Shown here: piece after piece, positions 36,363-45,501 of the stretch
Layout of the letters: every line of letters starts with the position of its first letter
Numbering within the stretch: the first letter of the stretch is position 1
Source: an uncultured Alphaproteobacteria bacterium
Lineage (GTDB): Bacteria; Pseudomonadota; Alphaproteobacteria; Rhodobacterales; Rhodobacteraceae
Length of the DNA stretch: 49,575 bases
Assembly (NCBI GenBank): GCA_902611475.1
Contig: CACLZW010000010.1
Span: 1 to 49,575 of the forward strand
Reading direction: 5' to 3'
The notes under the pieces: model-generated
Told to the model about the DNA's origin: nothing
Databases searched by the model: none
The model's input: the letters and a program-made list of their open reading frames with translations, nothing else
Program-made: the position numbers and the translations under genes

Positions 36363-37364
36363 TCAACCACCGCTACTCTTATCTAATATGTCTGCAGCTT
36401 CAGGTGCAAAATATGTTAATATTCCATCGCATCCAGCTCTTTTAAAGCAAGTAAGGCTTTCGATTATTGTAATATCTTTATCGAGCCAATTACGTTCAAT
36501 TGCTCCTCTTATCATTGAGTATTCTCCTGAAACTTGGTAAGCAAAAGTTGGAAAGCTAAATTCTCGTTTTACTTCCGAAATAACATCAAGGTAAGGCATT
36601 CCGGGCTTTACCATAATCATATCAGCCCCTTCATTTATATCCTCTCCAACTTCCCTAATTGCCTCTTGAATGTTAGGAGGGTCAATTTGATAAGTTTTTT
36701 TATCACCTTTTAGTAATCCTTGTGCTCCAACTGCTTCTCTAAATGGCCCGTAATAAGCTGACGCAAATTTTGCTGCGTATGACATTATTAGTTTATCCTT
36801 GAAACCCTTCTCTTCAAGAGCAACTCTTATTTTTTTAATTCTGCCGTCCATCATATCAGATGGACCAAGTATATCTGCTCCAGCTTCAGCTTGAACCAAT
36901 GCCTGTCTTTCTAGCGCTACCAAGGTTTCATCATTAATTATTTTTCCATTTACGAGAAGACCATCATGACCATCAATGTTATAGGGATCGAGCGCCACAT
37001 CGAGCATTACAATCAGTTCAGGAAATTTTTTTTTCAATTGCCTTGTAGCGATATTCACTAAGTTTTCTGGATTCCAAGCTTCCGCACAATCAGAAGATTT
37101 TTTATTAGGAGGTGTTAGTGGGAATAAAGCTACCGCCAATATTCCTGAACTGATTAGCTTCTCTATATAGGGAATTAGTGTATCTATTGAATACCTATTT
37201 ACTCCAGGCATAGAAGGAATATTTTCAACAATATTTGTACCATCTCTTAAGAATATCGGGCAAATCAAATCAGATTTACTTAGGATCGTTTCTCTAACTA
37301 AGGCTCTTACTCCACTATTCTGCCTTAATCTTCTTCCCCTTCTGTTGGGAAAGCTACTAAACAT
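36363..37364 (-). CDS. hemB: HemB, delta-aminolevulinic acid dehydratase (porphobilinogen synthase)
   Basis: This 333-residue enzyme condenses two aminolevulinate molecules to porphobilinogen in tetrapyrrole synthesis. The two Schiff-base lysines are K199 (MSYAAKFASAYYGPFREA) and K253 (MIMVKPGMPYLD). The metal-binding region reads DVALDPYNIDGHDG (122-135), with Asp in place of the zinc cysteines, so it is the magnesium-dependent type usual in alphaproteobacteria. Haem made through it would feed the cytochrome c machinery at 4031. It is divergent from mfd (87-base gap). Confidence 0.97.
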   Translation of the reverse strand: MFSSFPNRRGRRLRQNSGVRALVRETILSKSDLICPIFLRDGTNIVENIPSMPGVNRYSIDTLIPYIEKLISSGILAVALFPLTPPNKKSSDCAEAWNPENLVNIATRQLKKKFPELIVMLDVALDPYNIDGHDGLLVNGKIINDETLVALERQALVQAEAGADILGPSDMMDGRIKKIRVALEEKGFKDKLIMSYAAKFASAYYGPFREAVGAQGLLKGDKKTYQIDPPNIQEAIREVGEDINEGADMIMVKPGMPYLDVISEVKREFSFPTFAYQVSGEYSMIRGAIERNWLDKDITIIESLTCFKRAGCDGILTYFAPEAADILDKSSGG

Positions 37365-37451
37365 CGTACTTATCCTAACTGTTAATAAAAATATTATTTT
37401 ATTCTAGTTTTTATTCATTTAATCAGCAATAACTTTGTTAGAGAAATTTGC

Positions 37452-40400
37452 ATGAAAAAAAACTTTACAGAATATTATAACAAGGAATTTGAAGCTTTTG
37501 CTTTGTCAAAGATATTTGAAAGCTCTGATAAATTGACTCATATACACATCGTTAGACGTGAAGGAGAGCTGAAACAGTTTTCGGATATGCTTAAGTTTTT
37601 GAATGATAAAGTAGAAGTGATTGTTTATCCTGCATGGGACTGCTTGCCTTATAGTAATATTTCTCCAAAAAAAGAGATCATATCTAAAAGGTATAGTGCT
37701 CTGAGGGCATTGGAAGGAGTTGGCAAATCTCATAAAATTTTTTTATTGTCGGTTGACAGTGTTATTCAAAAAATTGTTCCTATTAAAGAAATCCTTGAAA
37801 AGAGCGTTTCTCTTAAGATTAACCAAAATGTAATTCTGTCCAACCTAATTGAATGGCTTGAAAAAATGGGGTATTCAAGACATACAAATGTATATTCAAT
37901 AGGCGAATATGCTCTAAGAGGCGGTATATTGGATGTTTTTGTTCCTGAAATAAAATATCCTATCAGACTAGACTTTTTTGGTACCAAATTAGAAAAAATA
38001 AGAACCTTTGATCCATCAAGTCAAAGGTCAAATGGGTCTATAAAAGATGTGAACATATTTCCTGTATCTGAAATACTACTAGATGAAGAAGCTATAAATA
38101 TATTCAGGCAGAATTATCGAAGAACTATTGGGATGGTTAAGAGTGACGATAGAGTTTATAACTCGATATCGGAAAAAATATTGATTGAAGGAATAGAGCA
38201 CTGGTTACCTTTATTTAATCCAAAACTCGTTCATATATTCTCACTTTTAAAGGGAGCTTCTCTTTCATATGAAAGTGATCTGCAAGTAATGATTGAGAAT
38301 AAATGGGAGCAGATTATTGAGAGTAGAAGCTTTGACTTGAAGACTGTCTCTAAAAACCCAAATAAACTTTCTTTATTGGAGCCCTCCTCGCATTATTTGT
38401 CACCGTTAGAGTTTACTAAAGCTATTAGTTTTTATGATATTGAGAAAATTGATCAGATTTTTACGAATAAAATAAAAACAACATTTTCTTCTACAAAAGA
38501 TTTTGCGGTAGAACGAAATAAAGAAGACATTTCGCTTTTTAACGAAGTTTCCAAGTACTTGAGGCAGAGAGTAAAAAAGCACCCAATCATCTTGTCTGGT
38601 CATTCTGAGGGATCAATAAAAAGACTTATTAACGTCTTGAAAGAACACAACTTAAGTATTGTAAGAAAAATAGAAAACATTAACCAAATATATAATGCTC
38701 CAAGACAACTTTATTATGCAGTAACACGCTTAGATTTAGGGTTTTCAACTCCTTTATTTGAGATCATAACCGAAAAATCAATTTTTGGAGGTAACCTGAG
38801 AAGTAGCAAAGCAGCAAAGCTCCGTAACCTAACTGCTGTTTTTGAGGATCTAAATTCATTAAGTATAGAAGATCTCGTTGTTCACATAGACTATGGAATT
38901 GGAATGTTTATGGGGCTAAAGAGTTTTGAAATAAACGGAGTAAAAAATGATTTTCTTCAAATTGATTATGCAGGCTCTGATAAAGTATTTCTACCTGTAG
39001 AAAATATAGAACTCATATCGCCACTAGGTTTTTCTGAAGCAAAGCTAGATAGGCTCGGTTCCGCGAATTGGCAGATGAGAAAAGCGACAGTCAAAAATAA
39101 AATCAAGTTGATCGCGGAGAAGCTGATTAAGGTTGCCGCGGAAAGAAAACTTATAGATACAAAAAAGATAAATCTGCAAAAAGATCTTTTCCAAGATTTT
39201 TGTGATCGGTTTCCTTATGAAGAAACTCCTGATCAGACACAAGCAATAAATGACGTTATAAAAGATTTGTCTGCTGGAAACCCTATGGATAGGCTAATTT
39301 GTGGCGATGTGGGGTTTGGAAAAACGGAGGTTGCAATAAGAGCGGCTTTTATAATGGTAACTGAGAATAGACAAGTTGTCTTAGCAGCGCCTACAACTCT
39401 TCTAGCCAAACAGCATACCGAAATTTTTAAAAAACGCTTTGACGGTTACCCCATCAAAATAAAAATGCTTTCTCGATTAACTAAACCAAAAGAGGTAAGT
39501 CAAATAAAAGACGATCTCTCAATTGGCGATGTTAATATATTGATTGGAACACATAGTGTTATCAATAGAAATCTAAAGTTTAATGATCTCAGCTTGGTAA
39601 TTGTAGATGAGGAGCAAAGCTTTGGTGTAGATCAAAAGGAGCAGCTAAAATCCATATTCCCCAACGTTCATGTATTAACTCTATCGGCCACACCTATACC
39701 GAGGACCTTACAAATGGCTTTTTCAGGAATTAGAGACCTTTCATTGATTAATACACCTCCAAAAAATAGAATGCCTATTGAAACAAATGTTATTGAGTTT
39801 GATCAGGGCACCATAAGATCTGCTATTATTCGCGAGATCAAGAGAAATGGACAAGTATTTTTTGTCGTTCCAAGAATAAAAGATATTAGTGCAATAGAAG
39901 AATTTCTAAACAATTTTTTACCTGAAGTTAAATATATGGTTGCTACCGGCAAAACCAGAAACAATGAATTAGAAAAAACTATTTCAGCTTTTTACTATGG
40001 AGAGTTAGATCTTCTTGTTTCGACAAATATTGTTGGGAGTGGCCTTGATGTACAAAGAGCGAATACAGTAATTATATATCGAGCAGAGTTATTCGGTTTA
40101 AGCCAATTGTATCAAATAAGAGGGAGAGTTGGTCGTTCTAATAAGAGAGCCTTTGCTTATTTGATTACCAAAGAAAACGCTTTGCTGACAGAAACTGCAA
40201 GGAAACGGCTCGATTTAATTAAAGAGTTAAATTCATTAGTATCTGGTTTCACCCTATCTTCTCAAGATCTTGAGATGAGGGGGTCTGGGAATATTTTAGG
40301 GGAGGAACAAACTGGTCAAGCTAATGAGATCGGAGTTTCGTTGTACCAAGAAATGTTACAGAAAACTATTAATTCTTTAAAGTTAAATAAGAATGATAGC

Positions 40401-40892
40401 GATTATTCCAATCATGAAGAAAATTGGTCTCCTGTGATAAGAATTCCTATCACAGCAAGGATCCCTGAAAACTATATAAAGGATTCAGCTTTAAGATTAA
40501 GTTTTTATCGTAGACTCTCAAATTTTGAAAGCCAAGTGCATTTGGAGTCTTTACTTGCAGAATTGATAGATCGATTTGGAAAAATACCTAAGGATGTCAT
40601 TAACTTAGCAAACATTCTAAAAATAAAAGAAAAGTGTAAGTCGCTTGAAATAGAGTCTTTAGAAGTTGGAACTAAAGGTATAACTTTTAAATTCAGAAAA
40701 GGAAAAGTTGAAAATATCTCTGGTTTATTAGCTTTTATAGAATCAGACAAGAGCAACATAAAGCCCTCTAGTGAAAAATTATTCATTAAAACGAAAAAAG
40801 GAAACTCTTTAAACTTGTCTTATAACGTATTGAAAAATATGGAGAAATTTCTCAAAAAAGAAGCGCCCCCAGAAGAAGGCGCTAGTTATTGA
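37452..40892 (+). CDS. mfd: Mfd, transcription-repair coupling factor
   Basis: A translocase of 1146 residues that removes stalled RNA polymerase and recruits UvrA. The UvrB-like N-terminal part has YPAWDCLPYSNISPKKEI; the RNA polymerase interaction domain includes DLVVHIDYGIGMFMGL. The RecG-like motor carries ICGDVGFGKTEVAIRAAF (Walker A, about 615-632), VIVDEEQSFGVDQKE, LSATPIPRTLQMAF and QIRGRVGRSNKRAFAY, and the C-terminal TRCF domain ends the protein. The length is normal. UvrA, its partner, is encoded at 18488. The last about 30 bases also form a hairpin that may terminate the convergent transcript. Confidence 0.97.
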   Translation: MKKNFTEYYNKEFEAFALSKIFESSDKLTHIHIVRREGELKQFSDMLKFLNDKVEVIVYPAWDCLPYSNISPKKEIISKRYSALRALEGVGKSHKIFLLSVDSVIQKIVPIKEILEKSVSLKINQNVILSNLIEWLEKMGYSRHTNVYSIGEYALRGGILDVFVPEIKYPIRLDFFGTKLEKIRTFDPSSQRSNGSIKDVNIFPVSEILLDEEAINIFRQNYRRTIGMVKSDDRVYNSISEKILIEGIEHWLPLFNPKLVHIFSLLKGASLSYESDLQVMIENKWEQIIESRSFDLKTVSKNPNKLSLLEPSSHYLSPLEFTKAISFYDIEKIDQIFTNKIKTTFSSTKDFAVERNKEDISLFNEVSKYLRQRVKKHPIILSGHSEGSIKRLINVLKEHNLSIVRKIENINQIYNAPRQLYYAVTRLDLGFSTPLFEIITEKSIFGGNLRSSKAAKLRNLTAVFEDLNSLSIEDLVVHIDYGIGMFMGLKSFEINGVKNDFLQIDYAGSDKVFLPVENIELISPLGFSEAKLDRLGSANWQMRKATVKNKIKLIAEKLIKVAAERKLIDTKKINLQKDLFQDFCDRFPYEETPDQTQAINDVIKDLSAGNPMDRLICGDVGFGKTEVAIRAAFIMVTENRQVVLAAPTTLLAKQHTEIFKKRFDGYPIKIKMLSRLTKPKEVSQIKDDLSIGDVNILIGTHSVINRNLKFNDLSLVIVDEEQSFGVDQKEQLKSIFPNVHVLTLSATPIPRTLQMAFSGIRDLSLINTPPKNRMPIETNVIEFDQGTIRSAIIREIKRNGQVFFVVPRIKDISAIEEFLNNFLPEVKYMVATGKTRNNELEKTISAFYYGELDLLVSTNIVGSGLDVQRANTVIIYRAELFGLSQLYQIRGRVGRSNKRAFAYLITKENALLTETARKRLDLIKELNSLVSGFTLSSQDLEMRGSGNILGEEQTGQANEIGVSLYQEMLQKTINSLKLNKNDSDYSNHEENWSPVIRIPITARIPENYIKDSALRLSFYRRLSNFESQVHLESLLAELIDRFGKIPKDVINLANILKIKEKCKSLEIESLEVGTKGITFKFRKGKVENISGLLAFIESDKSNIKPSSEKLFIKTKKGNSLNLSYNVLKNMEKFLKKEAPPEEGASY
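40854..40883 (-). terminator. Intrinsic terminator of the minus-strand psuK-psuG-DUF502 unit
   Basis: Read on the minus strand, AGCGCC-N10-GGCGCT (40862-40883) forms a six-base-pair GC stem followed by TTC and six T (40854-40859 on the plus strand is AAAAAA). It lies about 90 bases beyond the DUF502 stop, inside the 3' end of mfd, and is strikingly GC-rich for this region. Confidence 0.5.
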
Positions 40893-40895
40893 GGC

Positions 40896-40919
40896 AGGTT
40901 TCATACAGGCAAGAAACCT
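40896..40919 (+). terminator. Hairpin after mfd, possible terminator
   Basis: AGGTTTC (40896-40902), a 10-base loop and GAAACCT (40913-40919) form a perfect seven-pair stem starting just after the mfd stop. A T6 run begins at 40929, nine bases after the stem, so it is not a textbook intrinsic terminator. Confidence 0.4.
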
Positions 40920-40973
40920 ATCGAGCAGTTTTTTAAGTCTACTAAAAAGACAAAAAAAATCCAACTTTTTTTT

Positions 40974-41594
40974 TTACTTTTTCTCTGGCATCACTAGTCC
41001 TGCTGAAATTATAAGTTTAGCAGCGTCTTCAACTGACATATCCAGGATAATTATGTCACCTTTGGGTACAAATAACATAAAGCCAGACGTTGGGTTTGGC
41101 GTGGTCGGTAAAAAAACTGTAACAAGAGAGCCATGATTAATTTTTTGCTTAATTTCACCATAGGTCTCCGTTGAGATAAAGGCTACCGCCCATACGCCTT
41201 TTCGGGGGTATTCAACGAGGCATGGCTGCTTAAAATTTGTACCATCAGGCTTGAAGACGGCTTGGATTATTTGTTTAATTGAGTTATACACCGTGTTTAC
41301 TATCGGTGTTCGTGAAAGAATTTTTTCACCTAAAATTATGGTCTGTCTTCCTATAAACCCTGATGCTAATGATCCAATGAGAGTAGTAACAATTAAAAAT
41401 AAAAATACACCTAGCCCAGGAATATAAATTTCAAACATTTCTAGCGGATTATATTTGGGTGGAATAATAGGAATTATGACTTTGTCAATGAATGTGATAA
41501 CACTCCAAACCAAATAAACTGTAAGAACGATAGGTATTAGAACAACTAATCCGGTTAGAAAATCTCGTCGTAATTTTTGAAAAAGTTTTCTCAT
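40974..41594 (-). CDS. DUF502 family membrane protein
   Basis: A 206-residue protein with two N-terminal membrane helices (about 13-36 and 56-80) and a soluble C-terminal part. The opening RRDFLTGLVVLIPIVLTVYL, the GLGVFLFLIVTTLIGSLASGFIG segment and PIVNTVYNSIKQI and VEYPRKGVWAVAFIS are hallmarks of DUF502. Function is unknown in bacteria. It has a strong SD (AAAAGGAGAAC before the ATG) and lies 22 bases after psuG, so it is probably the last gene of that unit. It is convergent with mfd. Confidence 0.88.
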   Translation of the reverse strand: MRKLFQKLRRDFLTGLVVLIPIVLTVYLVWSVITFIDKVIIPIIPPKYNPLEMFEIYIPGLGVFLFLIVTTLIGSLASGFIGRQTIILGEKILSRTPIVNTVYNSIKQIIQAVFKPDGTNFKQPCLVEYPRKGVWAVAFISTETYGEIKQKINHGSLVTVFLPTTPNPTSGFMLFVPKGDIIILDMSVEDAAKLIISAGLVMPEKK

Positions 41595-41616
41595 ATTAAA
41601 GTTCTCCTTTTAATGC

Positions 41617-42552
41617 TTAGCAATAATCAAGAGCTTTAGCAACTTTAGCACCGAGCATTGCATTATTTTTTATAAGTTCAATATTTGAAAGGAGCGTTTT
41701 TCCATTTGTCTTCTCAACTAAATACTTCAATAGACTCGGAGTGAGTTCTTTTCCAGTTATGTTGGATTGTTTTAGTTCCATAACTCCATTTAATATTAAT
41801 GGTTCTAAGTACATTTGGTTCAGAGAATGCTTTTCTGGTATTGGGTTGCAAAGCAATAATCCATTACAACTATTCATACTCCTTGCAATTGAGTAAATTT
41901 TTGCAATTGCTTCTGGGCTATCTACTCGGTGAGTAGATAGCAATTTTGTATCTCTATACCAAAAAGCGGGTAAATTATTTTGTCTGTATGAAAATGCAGG
42001 GATTGATAGTGTTTCTATTAACTCATAAGTTTTTGAGATGTCTAGGATTGTTTTTGGGCCTGCGCACACAGTTATTATTTCAGAATCTTTAATAGCTTGG
42101 AGGTCCGAAGATACATCCATACTTTCAGAGACATCTCTATGAACTCCTCCAATTCCCCCCGTGACGAACACTGAGATTGAGGCTAACTTACATATTCTAA
42201 GCGAGCCGGAAACGGTGGTTCCACCTGGCTTTTTTGAAAAAATCGTGCTGTCTAGATTGACGCTTGAGACTTTCTCTACATTTCGAAACTTGGCAAAAGC
42301 GTCTAGAGTTTCAGGGTCGAGACCAATCTGAATTTTGCCATTTAGTATAGCCAGTGTTGCTGGTTGAACACCCTCATTTTTTATTATTCCTTCAATATCT
42401 TTTGCCATTTCTAGTGATTGGGGATAAGGCATTCCATGGGAAATTATTGAACTCTCCAACGCAACCAGTGGAATCTTGTTATCAATTGCCTTTAACACTT
42501 CCCGAGAGCATTTAATTAGATGTTTATTCTTGTTTATAAATTTTTTAATCAT
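41617..42552 (-). CDS. psuG: PsuG, pseudouridine-5'-phosphate glycosidase
   Basis: A 311-residue enzyme that splits the C-C bond of pseudouridine 5'-phosphate to uracil and ribose 5-phosphate. Family landmarks are VALESSIISHGMPYPQ (about 30-45), GVQPATLAILNGKIQIGL, KPGGTTVSGSL, FVTGGIGGVHRDV and VCAGPKTILDI. It overlaps psuK, which makes its substrate, by eight bases. The pair would let the cell use pseudouridine from RNA turnover or the environment as a source of uracil and ribose. A perfect 10-base inverted repeat lies inside the gene at 41918-41940. Confidence 0.95.
   Translation of the reverse strand: MIKKFINKNKHLIKCSREVLKAIDNKIPLVALESSIISHGMPYPQSLEMAKDIEGIIKNEGVQPATLAILNGKIQIGLDPETLDAFAKFRNVEKVSSVNLDSTIFSKKPGGTTVSGSLRICKLASISVFVTGGIGGVHRDVSESMDVSSDLQAIKDSEIITVCAGPKTILDISKTYELIETLSIPAFSYRQNNLPAFWYRDTKLLSTHRVDSPEAIAKIYSIARSMNSCNGLLLCNPIPEKHSLNQMYLEPLILNGVMELKQSNITGKELTPSLLKYLVEKTNGKTLLSNIELIKNNAMLGAKVAKALDYC
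41918..41940. repeat. Perfect inverted repeat inside psuG
   Basis: CTATCTACTC-GGT-GAGTAGATAG, ten-base arms with a three-base spacer, encoding part of the LLSTHRVDS region. One such repeat is roughly expected by chance in a window of this size, so significance is doubtful. Confidence 0.4.
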
Positions 42553-43471
42553 TAGCTTTTAAGTACTTCTGTGTTTTTCTATTTGCTGCGCACAAGCTTT
42601 TTTTAAGGCTTGCTGACGGGTTTAATTCTTTATAGGATAAAAAATATGCAAAGAATGCATCACCTGCTCCCAATCTTGATTTAGTATCTTTAATGGCTTC
42701 TGGTTGAACTTTTGCAACTTCTTCATTTGAAACACCGCATGCGATGTTTGGACCATCGGTAACAATGGTCAAACTGGTTTCAGTTCTTATTTTTTCGAAG
42801 ATAGCAATTGACGCATCCATAGCATTTTTCAATTTTTTTGAGTCTATTAAGATATTGGCTTCCTTAAGGTTAATAAAAAGATTAAACCCTTTAAAATAAA
42901 TTGCATCATTTTTAAATTCTGCCAGTTTCAAAAAATTAGCGGGGATGAAATATTTGGTAAAAATTTTTTCACTTGCCTCTTTCTTTACATAGTCTAAAAA
43001 CTCTCTTGTACAATTGCCATCAAAGATAAAAATTGCATCACTATTTTCATGTTTGTGTGCTAAACATATTTGAGAAAAATATTTGATTATATCACTTTGG
43101 CTAGATAAAAAAGTATTTGAGGAATTAATTGATCCAAATATTTCTCCATTCTTTGTTTCAATAGATAAATATTGATCATTTTGATTTCCTCTAATCAAAA
43201 GATATTTTGTATTAATATTGTTCTCTTCAAGAGCTTTTTGTATTAAACTGGTCTTCTCATTTTTACCGATTGCAGAGACCAAATTTAACTCAAAACTTCG
43301 TTTATTAAGGGTTTTTGAGAGACCTAAAGCTATGTTGAAAGCTACTCCTCCTAGTCTCTCATATATAAAACCAGAACAATCTTTCCCTTTACTTATTGGC
43401 TCTAAAGGCGTTCCAACGATATCCCACATAGTACAGCCAAATATGTAAATTTTTTTTTTATATAACGACAT
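42545..43471 (-). CDS. psuK: PfkB family kinase, probable pseudouridine kinase PsuK
   Basis: A 308-residue ribokinase-fold sugar/nucleoside kinase. The N-terminal IYIFGCTMWDIVGTP, the GGVAFNIALGLSKTL loop (41-55) and the catalytic SRLGAGDAFFAYFL (anion hole and base Asp, about 264-278) identify PfkB. The specificity for pseudouridine is inferred from the eight-base overlap with psuG. It would phosphorylate pseudouridine for PsuG. It is the first gene of the minus-strand unit psuK-psuG-DUF502 and is divergent from rpsB. Confidence 0.87.
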   Translation of the reverse strand: MSLYKKKIYIFGCTMWDIVGTPLEPISKGKDCSGFIYERLGGVAFNIALGLSKTLNKRSFELNLVSAIGKNEKTSLIQKALEENNINTKYLLIRGNQNDQYLSIETKNGEIFGSINSSNTFLSSQSDIIKYFSQICLAHKHENSDAIFIFDGNCTREFLDYVKKEASEKIFTKYFIPANFLKLAEFKNDAIYFKGFNLFINLKEANILIDSKKLKNAMDASIAIFEKIRTETSLTIVTDGPNIACGVSNEEVAKVQPEAIKDTKSRLGAGDAFFAYFLSYKELNPSASLKKSLCAANRKTQKYLKAND

Positions 43472-43535
43472 TCACTAATTGTAGAAAAAGTAGATTTAAA
43501 ATAAATAAATAAATTCTTGATATTACCTTGTTGAT

Positions 43536-43626
43536 GCCTTAAAAAAAAAAAAATTCGCAAACGCATAGAATGTTTCGGTCCATAGTTTGGAAAGTGCGTT
43601 AAGGCAAAACCGAAAAGGAAAATATA
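43536..43626 (+). promoter_or_regulatory. Structured rpsB leader, candidate S2-responsive pseudoknot
   Basis: Three perfect complementary pairs are packed before rpsB: GCCTTAA (43536-43542) with TTAAGGC (43599-43605); AACGCA (43560-43565) with TGCGTT (43595-43600), sharing two bases with the former; and TTTCGGT (43573-43579) with ACCGAAA (43609-43615). The last pair is interleaved with the others, since its 5' arm lies in their loop and its 3' arm beyond them. This predicts an H-type pseudoknot whose final strand abuts the ribosome binding site AAGGAAA. Translational autoregulation by protein S2 is inferred. The transcript start is not known; no good promoter was found. Confidence 0.5.
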
Positions 43627-44589
43627 ATGAATTTACCAAGTTATAATATCAGGCAGCTGTTAGAGGCTGGAGTGCATTTCGGACATCAAACTCACCGATG
43701 GAACCCCTTGATGGATGAGTACATATACGGTTCAAGAAACGGAATACACATTTTAGATCTTACTCAAACACTTACTATGCTGGATACTGCTCTAAGTGAG
43801 ATACATAAGCTAGTCGCCAAAGGCGGTAGTGTGTTATTTGTAGGAACAAAACGCCAAGCGCAACAGTCTATTGCAGAAGCTGCATCAAAATGCGCTCAGT
43901 ATTACATCAACTACAGATGGCTTGGAGGCACGTTGACAAATTGGAACACAGTATCAAATTCAATTCTTAGGTTAAAGGACCTGGAGGCATTTGACGAAGG
44001 TCAGCTTGGCCTTTTCACAAAAAAGGAGAGGCTAAATATAGAAAAGGAGCATCAAAAGTTAACCTTATCTCTTGGTGGCATAAAGGATATGAAAAATACA
44101 CCTGACATGCTATTTGTTATAGATACTAATAAAGAGGCCATAGCAATAAAAGAGGCAAAAAAAATAGGTATACCCGTTGTAGCAATACTGGATACAAATT
44201 CCTCCACTGATGGCGTTGATTTCCCAATACCTGGTAATGATGATGCTTCAAGAGCAATATCTTTATATTGCGATTTAGTTAGTAAAACTATTTTAGATGG
44301 TATGGAGTCGCAGTTAGGCTCTGCTGGTATTGATTTAGGTGAGGCTCAAACACCATTATCTGAGGACTTGCCTGAAGAAGAAGTGATGGAGCAAGAAGTT
44401 CCTGACGAAGTTACACAGGAAAATAAAAAAGAGGCTGATGGACCTAAATCACATTCCAGCGAAGCAAAAGCAGAAAATAAAAGTTCCGATGCTACAAGAG
44501 ACACATCTAAGGTCGATGTTTCAGAAAACGCACAAGACATAGTTGAAGACGGTGTTAGTTCTAAGACCGAAACAGCCAAAGGGAAGTAA
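43627..44589 (+). CDS. rpsB: 30S ribosomal protein S2
   Basis: A 320-residue S2. The core (1-240) shows [23 protein letters not shown]-type [23 protein letters not shown] and the closing [16 protein letters not shown]. Residues 241-320 form a low-complexity, strongly acidic then mixed-charge tail ([20 protein letters not shown], later many Ser/Lys/Asp), about 80 residues beyond the usual S2 end. S2 sits on the 30S body and is needed for S1 binding. The gene has a clear SD (AAAAGGAAAATATA) and is followed by tsf 31 bases later, the classic rpsB-tsf operon. Confidence 0.97.
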   Translation: MNLPSYNIRQLLEAGVHFGHQTHRWNPLMDEYIYGSRNGIHILDLTQTLTMLDTALSEIHKLVAKGGSVLFVGTKRQAQQSIAEAASKCAQYYINYRWLGGTLTNWNTVSNSILRLKDLEAFDEGQLGLFTKKERLNIEKEHQKLTLSLGGIKDMKNTPDMLFVIDTNKEAIAIKEAKKIGIPVVAILDTNSSTDGVDFPIPGNDDASRAISLYCDLVSKTILDGMESQLGSAGIDLGEAQTPLSEDLPEEEVMEQEVPDEVTQENKKEADGPKSHSSEAKAENKSSDATRDTSKVDVSENAQDIVEDGVSSKTETAKGK

Positions 44590-44620
44590 AAATGAGCAAT
44601 AATAATCAAAGGAGAATAAA

Positions 44621-45493
44621 TTGATATCAGCTTTATTGGTTAAAGAACTTAGAGAAAAGTCAGGAGCAGGTATGATGGATGCGAAAAAAGCTCTCCTCGA
44701 AACAGACGGCGATTTAGAAGCTGCCCAAGATTGGCTAAGAACAAAAGGACTACTTAAGGCAGAAAAAAAATCATTAAGAGTTGCAGCAGATGGCTTGGTT
44801 GGAGTAAGAGTTCATGAAAATGAGGGTATGATGATTGAACTTAACTCAGAGACTGATTTTGTCGCTACAAATAAAGAGTTTACTGATTTGGTAGATCTAA
44901 TTTTGGATGAAGGATTTGGAACAACAGACAAAGATACACTTTTGAATAAGAGTGTTTCAGGAAAAAGTATTCAAGAAATTATAAATAACAAAATAGCTAC
45001 AATCGGAGAAAATATTAGTTTGAGACGAGTAATTAGTATTGAAGGTTCAAATATCTATTCTTATTTACATAATTCGGTTTCAAAGGATTGTGGAAAAATA
45101 GGTGTTCTAGTTTCTCTAGAGGGAAATAAAGATTATGATTTTGGAAAAAAGTTAGCGATGCATATCGCTGCAACATCTCCATTAGCGATATCTGAGAATG
45201 ATTTAGATTCAGATCTAGTTGATAGAGAGAAAAAGATCATTAGTGAGCAGCTTATTTCAGAAGGAAAGCCAGCCGATATTGCAGAAAAGATACTGTCAGG
45301 AAAACTTAAAAAATTTTATGAAGAGAACACTTTGTTAAACCAAAAATTTGTAATGGATCCAGATTCTTCTGTAAGAAAAGTGCTAGAAAAAAATAATCAA
45401 GTGTTAATAAATTTTGTCAGATTTAAAGTTGGAGAGGGTATTGATAAGAAAGAAAGTGACTTCGCTGCCGAAGTTAAAGATATAGTTAATTAG
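44621..45493 (+). CDS. tsf: Elongation factor Ts
   Basis: A 290-residue nucleotide-exchange factor for EF-Tu. The N-terminal UBA-like part reads VKELREKSGAGMMDAKKALLET, and the core contains the conserved ELNSETDFVATN and MHIAATSPLAIS. It starts with TTG preceded by AAAGGAGAATAAA; no ATG is available upstream of the conserved N-terminus. It is the second gene of the rpsB operon, followed eight bases later by pyrH. Confidence 0.97.
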   Translation: MISALLVKELREKSGAGMMDAKKALLETDGDLEAAQDWLRTKGLLKAEKKSLRVAADGLVGVRVHENEGMMIELNSETDFVATNKEFTDLVDLILDEGFGTTDKDTLLNKSVSGKSIQEIINNKIATIGENISLRRVISIEGSNIYSYLHNSVSKDCGKIGVLVSLEGNKDYDFGKKLAMHIAATSPLAISENDLDSDLVDREKKIISEQLISEGKPADIAEKILSGKLKKFYEENTLLNQKFVMDPDSSVRKVLEKNNQVLINFVRFKVGEGIDKKESDFAAEVKDIVN

Positions 45494-45501
45494 TAGGCTA
45501 A

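Noticed and set aside
43541-43553. Run of 13 A before rpsB as a mobile-element or assembly artefact
   Set aside because: A homopolymer alone is common in AT-rich intergenic DNA; it fits as an unpaired bulge of the leader structure.
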